Source of the DNA: Protonemura montana
Lineage: Eukaryota > Arthropoda > Insecta > Plecoptera > Nemouridae
NCBI GenBank assembly: GCA_947568835.1
Contig: OX387612.1
Coordinates: forward strand, 6,324,001 to 6,388,000
Length of the DNA: 64,000 nucleotides
Direction of reading: 5' to 3'
Shown here one piece after another: positions 58,345 through 64,000 of this stretch (position 1 is the first letter of the stretch; each line of letters begins with the position of its first letter). The notes beneath the pieces were generated by a model, which saw nothing but the letters and a program-made list of their open reading frames with translations, was not told the origin of the DNA and did no database searches. The position numbers and the translations under genes are program-made.

Positions 58345-59180
58345 GTAAAAATTGACGTCCTAGGCAATCCATTGTTGGCTTAGGTCTGTACAAAGTACAG
58401 ATTAATAAAGTACACATACTCGTGTTCTAGAATTTTAGCTTCAATAGTGCAGCCAGAAACAGTCTGAAAAATTGGTCTAAAATCACAAGGGATCTTTCCC
58501 TTCAAAAAAAATATTTTCGAATAAACAAAGATGAAACATTAAATACAAGTGCGCATGTTTTTTTTTTTTTTTTTACTTTAAATTCCTTTAAAATGATGAT
58601 TGCATGTTCTACAATTTCTATCGTTTTTTTGAAATCCTGTTGACGCAAACACAGAAATAAAATAAAACTACATATCATACTTGAAAGGGAAACAATTAAG
58701 TTGATTAAAAAAAAAGAAATACAAAAAAAAATACTGAAATGAAATAAAAATTAGCTTAATCACGTCTATCGCATTTCAGTGCGTAACGCATTTGGCGAGC
58801 AAAATTAATTCATCCGAGTGATTCGCTGTAATTGTTTTAAATTGAAGGCATGCTAAACCCATGGGTTTTTTGTTCTGATGCTATGACCGAGCGAGAATTG
58901 GGATGGTTTAATTAATGTTAGGTACACGGGTAAAACTCTCAACACTTCTGTATTCTCATATCACATTCAAAGCGTGCAAGGGAAAATGTTGAAAAGGGTT
59001 ACCCAACCATAGAGATGTATGCGTTTCATAGAGCTGAAATATATGAATAGCGACATCGTCGAGTTAATTGAAAAGAACATTTACAATAAATTTACCGTAA
59101 ATATAAGGAATAATAATTGTTTAAATGTTTTATTTTATTGAAAAGTGTTCTTGAGAGAAAATATTTTATATATATCAATA
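58345..59180. other. AT-rich intergenic sequence
   Basis: No gene recognised; a T run of about 16 lies near 58559-58574. Confidence 0.4.
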
Positions 59181-59184
59181 TTAT

Positions 59185-59310
59185 CAACACTATAACCGTC
59201 TCAAAAATTGATGCCCAAACGGGGTTAACATCAATTTTTGAGACGGTTATAGTGTTGATAATAATAAAATACCTCACGCATTGCAAGCGTTTGCAATTTA
59301 AATAATATTT
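59185..59310. repeat. Palindromic tRNA SINE remnant
   Basis: The two flanks meet head to head (ataaccgtctcaaaaattga … caatttttgagacggttat) with only a scrap of tRNA block (gcccaaacggggtt) between. The tail gcattgcaagcgtttgcaat is on the right. Confidence 0.75.
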
Positions 59311-59624
59311 CATCCTAATTTTATATAAATACTTATTTGAAACGGATTTATAATATTATGTACGTTGTCTGAGTGTTTTCTTCTATTTTTCCATTCACAT
59401 CCACTTATTTATCCATTTACTAAAACTGTTTACATTTTTCATCCCTTATTCGTTCATACCACTAATTCCATTCAACTCTTCACCACCTCTGGCTACAATC
59501 CTAATCCTATCAATTTAAATTGAATTTAAACTCAGATGTTTCAGTGAGGCTGATTACACCAACAAGGACGGGGGTTTAACTTTTAAACTGTCATTTGGAG
59601 GTCAAAGTAAGAAGTCCCATTGAT

Positions 59625-59861
59625 GATGGTTTTTAGACTCACGTCTTATTGATTTATCCTTAGCACTAGTTTTAACAAAAACTATTTGAAATGGGTTTTG
59701 AATGCTAAGTAAAGGGCACTTTAAACCAATTGTTATAGGTGTTATAAAATTGTCAGGACTGCTCTAACCCTTGAAGAAGTAACTAGTACAAGTTACGAAA
59801 CGTCGGGAAATTAAGTTGTCCTTTACTTAGCATTCAAAACCCATTTCAAATAGTTTTTGTT
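59625..59861 (-). mobile_element. Foldback element, complete copy, reverse orientation
   Basis: It starts gatggtttttagactcacgt and ends caaatagtttttgtt, with both hairpin strands. It is flanked by aagtcccattgat (59612-59624 and 59862-59874), an exact 13-bp duplication. Confidence 0.88.
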
Positions 59862-59879
59862 AAGTCCCATTGATATTTT

Positions 59880-60530
59880 GTCTATATTTCCAAGTCACCA
59901 AATATTCCGTTTCGAAGCAAACACATTTTTAAAAACTATTTTTTTCTTGTTCTTCGTGCGTTGTCTTAGTTTATTGGTTTGCAATTATCAAAATATCATT
60001 GTTTTAAAGAAAATTACTGTTTAAAATCACCCCTAAACGTCGTTTAAGAGCGTTTTAAACGGCGTTAGTGAAATCTCCTCTTATAGTTCCAAATTATGGT
60101 CGACAATTTTGGTAAAACTCGACCGAAGTACTGGGATTTAAACGCATTTCTATGAAAAGGTATAAATCTCTATGCTTGGACATCATTTGGTAGCAGGAAT
60201 GTGGATAATACCGGAAGCGAGGGGGGGTGGGGGTGAGCGTGGAGGGAGTGAGGGTCAATGCTTGCTAAACGTTTCAACATTAAATTTGACCAACGGGTTG
60301 TGTTTTATTCCTAGCTGGTTAACACGGGTGCAAATAGCTCCAATTTTTTGGGCAAACATTTTTTTTTTGTGTGCACGCGTCTGAAAACATAGACAGAGTG
60401 TTTAAAACTTAACCGCCCGTTAACTTGTTTGTTTGTAGCAGCAAACGAACATATTTGGGATAAAAGACATTTTTAAAGATAGTTTCATAGTACCTAGTTG
60501 ATTTTTCGAAAATGACAGAATGGGCTTATC
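59880..60530. other. Intergenic sequence
   Basis: No gene supported. A G-rich stretch (60219-60253) makes the open frame at 60172-60384. Confidence 0.35.
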
Positions 60531-60534
60531 GTTG

Positions 60535-60830
60535 GGTTTATAGGTGTAGTTAGAGGGCCAGCGTTAATGTTAAACTTTCTGCTGAGCAAACGAGCCGGCA
60601 ATCCGTGGTAACGGTATGCGCCACCCGATAGCGCTTGTGGCTGTCGTTTTTTTTTCTTTAAAATTAAAATATTATGACTGAAAATATTGGTACATGTTTA
60701 TCAATTGAATAAAGATTATTGAAGAGTAAACCAGTCTCAAATGCGTGTAATCTACGAGAAATAACGAAATGAAATTTGTGATCACTCCAAAAGAACAGCG
60801 ACTCCATCTCTGGGCGTTCACACTTATTTT
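60535..60830 (+). repeat. Dispersed MITE-like family D, intact copy
   Basis: First block (ggtgtagttagagggccagc, gccacccgatagcgcttgtg) and second block (ctcaaatgcgtgtaatctac, aacagcgactccatct). Confidence 0.65.
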
Positions 60831-61060
60831 ATTAGATATTTTTATATTATCTGTATTATATTTAAAATATATTTTTTTTATGTGACAGTTTGTTATTTTT
60901 ACGGAGAAAATATATCATATCTTCACCTATAAACGTAATGGTTTTTTTTGTTAATAACTTCAAACAATCAAAAGAGCTCTCAACTTTTATTAAAACTAGA
61001 TGAATTGCAAGCCGAGTTAAACGAAATACACTGGTAGTTTTGTTATTATGAACACTATTA

Positions 61061-61464
61061 CCGTTGAGTGTAGGTTATAGGTAGAGTTTCAACGTCAATG
61101 TTAAAGTCTCTGCGTGAAAAATTACTACCTTACCGACAAAAATGCAGAGTACCGGACAATCACGTTAAGTGGAGCCACTGTCGTATGAATTTTAATTTCA
61201 ATATTTCTCGTTAGTTAACTCGTTTTTGAAACTTTTCATGCTCAAAAAATCTTCATCAATGTTTACCTCAACGATTGATACACATGTAACGATATTAAAA
61301 AGCGAGTCCTACGAGAAATATCGAAATTAACTTTAACGGCTCCACTTAACGTGAACTTCCGGTACTCTGCATTTTTGTCGGTAAGGTAGTCATTTGGCGG
61401 CCATCTTTCACTCAGAGACTGTAACATTGACGTTGAAACTCTAACTATAACCTACACTCAACGG
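61061..61464. mobile_element. Palindromic MITE, second copy, inside a tRNA SINE
   Basis: Same terminal repeats as at 17744 (ccgttgagtgtaggttatag), flanked by tatta on both sides (61056-61060 and 61465-61469). The target is the SINE sequence aacactattaccgtctca. Confidence 0.88.
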
Positions 61465-61766
61465 TATTACCGTCTCATAGATAGGTGGAGATCGGGGTTC
61501 GAGTCCCCGTTTGAGACGGTTTTAGTGTTGTTAATAATAAAATACCCCGCGCATTGCAAGCGTTTGCAATTTAAATAAAAATCCTTTTAAATACAGTGGT
61601 TGTATTAGGATGAAATCTTATTTCAATTGCAAACGCTTACAATGCGCGGGGTATTTTATTATTAACAACACTATAACCGTCTCAAAAATTGATGTCCAAA
61701 CGGGGACTCGAACCCCGATCTCCACCTCTCGCGGGTGTTGCTCTGAACCATTAAGCTATTTGGACA
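61465..61766. repeat. Two tRNA-headed SINEs, tail to tail
   Basis: A left partial copy (tggagatcggggttcgagtc, on the + strand) has its tail near 61550. The right copy is on the minus strand, with a complete tRNA block at 61693-61766 whose acceptor strands pair. The tails meet near 61570-61640. Confidence 0.75.
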
Positions 61767-61769
61767 CTG

Positions 61770-62535
61770 GCTTCTTTTCACTGTCTTTCTCAGAAAGATA
61801 ATTTTAAATATTTGCTTTATTTCTGCAAAGTCCAATGTATCAATCTAAAAAAAGAACGCAGTGGAGAAGTTCAGAATAAAGGAAAAAAAGAGAGGTTTTA
61901 AAAACACAAAGAAAAGCACGATACGAAATACTCAGTGGAAAAATATATCATAGATATTTTAGGTTTTTTATGAAAAAAAAAACTCTCCAAGCTTTAGCAA
62001 AACGAAAAAAATACTAATTTCGAAATTTAATTAACAATAATTTGGTACTTATCACATCACCATGTTCATTAAAAAGATACCTTACAAGTGTTACGCTAAA
62101 CTAGGGGAAGTGTAATTAAGCCAGAAAAAATCTTAACTATAATCAAGACAGTTATTGGGCAAATAACTTAGCGTAGTAACGAAAAGATTTTTTTTTCATC
62201 TAATACCTTAGAGTAATTTTAATTAAAAATTATCGTCGGCTTTGCACTCTTGATCATCGCTTACATGAATTGCTTTTACGTTAGAGAAAAAAATTAAGTA
62301 ACTGAAGCAGGAAAAACGAAATTAAAATTAAAAGTGCAGAGATCCTTTTTTTTAGTCTTTGAAAAAAGCTATGACAACATTTGTCCCTTCTGGAAGCACC
62401 CTTATTTAATGTCATTTTTTAAACGTCACAGATAACTATAGTTTATTTAATCACTTTGTCTTTGTCAGTAAACAATGATAATATACCAATATATTCTAGA
62501 TTAGAAAAATGTATTATTTCATAAAAAAATGGTTG
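61770..62535. other. AT-rich intergenic sequence
   Basis: No gene or repeat recognised. Confidence 0.4.
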
Positions 62536-62539
62536 AGTG

Positions 62540-62700
62540 GTGGTTTTTAGAACCATAGTTTGAAGCTATGATGTGTTTTTTGGATATACTCAGCGTTGAA
62601 GAGGTTTGCGGCCCTTGAAAGGGTTTTGCGCCTTCTTTCGAGAGCCGCGAACCTCTTCAATACAGAGCACATACGAAAAACACATCATAACTTCACGAAA
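62540..62700. repeat. Imperfect long hairpin with stem-loop motifs
   Basis: Inverted strands are ttgaagaggtttgcggc and gccgcgaacctcttcaa, with looser pairing outward (gctatgatgtgttttttgg against cgaaaaacacatcataac). The loop contains cccttgaaaggg and ttctttcgagag, which resemble the stem-loop at 40052. A downstream tacagagcaca also recurs there. Confidence 0.55.
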
Positions 62701-62794
62701 AATGTTATTTTAAAAATATTTAAGTTTTGAATTCAGATAGGTAATTTCTTTTTTTGCTCTGAGAAATTTGACAGTGAAATTGTAAAACAAATTA

Positions 62795-62900
62795 ATACAC
62801 TGACAGCTAGTGGTCACGTGTTCGGGTTCAAACCCGGTGGAGGGCATGACGACATCGGGCAAGTTTCAAAACGGCCCTGGTGCAGGCCAGTCGAAAACAC
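62795..62900 (+). repeat. Head of minisatellite-B element, with B-box-like motif
   Basis: actgacagctagtggtcacg and cgggttcaaacccggtgg, then ctggtgcaggccagtcg. In complement, similar sequence precedes the 43-bp arrays at 41.9 and 46.5 kb. No array follows here. Confidence 0.5.
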
Positions 62901-62904
62901 AATG

Positions 62905-64000
62905 ACCTAGAGCTATTATTAAGCAAACCTCCAAAAACTCACAACAATCTTAAGTCCTTAAAATTATTCAAATACTTGTTAACCTATATTTCTGAAATTT
63001 AGCAAAATCTTTACAGTACTTTAGTAAAAAACACACAAAAGTCACCCCACGTTTTAGATACCCTTAACTATAAACCAATAAATAAAACACACGTGCAACA
63101 GGAAAATCCCTTTTTCACAAAATTTTCACGGTAATTCACCCTTCGCGAACCATCTCCCCCAAGCTAACCCTTGCTTTGTCATATTTTCCAACCCCCCCTA
63201 ACTTCCTACCCCTCCCCAGGCGCTCGATTTCGTATTCATCGCCGATCGTAATGAGATCCATGTGCCCCTATCCTCCCCATTTCCCACCCAAACTCTTGTC
63301 ATGCTGAAGTTGATCAGATTTGTCCTGGAAAACAGCTTTTCCGCTTGACTCGTGATTGACGCCCAACCTAATTTGCATGCTCTCGATGTTTCCCTAGAAT
63401 CTGCACACCTTTGTGTTCGGTAGTCAGGTGCCGAGCGGACGGTAGTATTATAGTATGGATAGCCATGGGAGCTAAAACGCTAAAGAATTAAAGAAATACT
63501 ATTCAAATACATATATTCACAACGCGTTTTTGTATTCCAAATTTAATAAATTTATTATTAAACAACTTCAAAAATACAGAATTCGATTACCAAAAAACTT
63601 TTATAATATACACAAATTTGACCTGTCTGGTGCGATGATCCCTACTCCCTTATGGCTTTGTTTCGCTACACGCATGCAAATTCGTCAACCGGCGATTCTC
63701 AATTTCACACCCATCTCACTTCTCCGAAAGTCACGTGGTTATGGACGGCGAGGCTCAGGTCCACTGATCTGTATGCAGCTTTGTCGATGTTGAAACCAGG
63801 GGATCTGTGATGAGCTTGTACATAGACATGGTGATCGAAAGAATGTGATAGACATAAAAAAGATATACCATATGCAAGTAGAGTAACGTTTTGCTAACTA
63901 GGACTTTGCAAACGTAATTTAAGTTGCGTTGTAAGATGAACGTAGTGATATTTTGGGGTGAAATAATGTGAAACCGATTGTATAAATCAAAGTAAAACAG
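62905..64000. other. Intergenic sequence
   Basis: No gene supported. 63105-63300 is pyrimidine-rich and GC-richer than its surroundings. Confidence 0.35.

Overview
The window reads as non-vertebrate animal nuclear DNA. It is AT-rich and intron-bearing, with GT/AG splice signals, TATA boxes and AATAAA signals, and it is packed with SINEs, foldback elements, MITEs and minisatellites. The main SINE family has a head derived from 5S rRNA; to my memory that head is closest to lophotrochozoan-type 5S, but I cannot place the species. There are no bacterial genes, no CRISPR arrays and no functional rRNA or tRNA genes.

Three genes are well supported, all on the + strand and none visible as a single ORF. 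(1) 8538-11982: a two-exon gene for a 458-residue secretory-pathway protein with a signal peptide, two six-cysteine helical halves and a C-terminal KDEL ER-retention signal. Its only intron carries a 70-bp minisatellite. (2) 24685-30971: a three-exon gene for a ~130-residue secreted protein. Its coding exon 1 is only 12 bases, and a homologous, phase-matched second last exon (32007-32205) lies downstream. (3) 33353-35082: a three-exon paralogue of gene 2 (75 residues) with the same exon phases, the same 12-base first coding exon and a signal peptide of the same length. Weaker exon candidates lie at 14464-14616, 36083-36299, 36776-37006 and 42652-42896.

The most striking object is a 3303-bp near-perfect palindrome (26853-30155) inside intron 2 of gene 2. 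Its arms are about 1.48 kb, each holding an identical C-terminal part of a DDE-type transposase gene, around a 338-bp single-copy centre. The ends are GGGTCATTCC and the flanks carry a 4-bp AGAA duplication, so it looks like a transposon rebuilt from two copies of its own 3' half.

Repeats fill most of the rest: about 17 5S-headed SINE copies, some with the 5S head expanded into tandem arrays; tRNA-headed SINEs, several in head-to-head palindromes; a foldback family with 10-13 bp target duplications; palindromic MITEs with 5-bp duplications; one LTR; one LINE 3' end; and minisatellites with units of 26, 41, 43 (two unrelated), 46, 54, 70, 87 and 114 bp. One 43-bp family recurs at three places with shared flanks and so seems to be carried by a mobile element. 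Nested insertions give a relative order of events at several sites.
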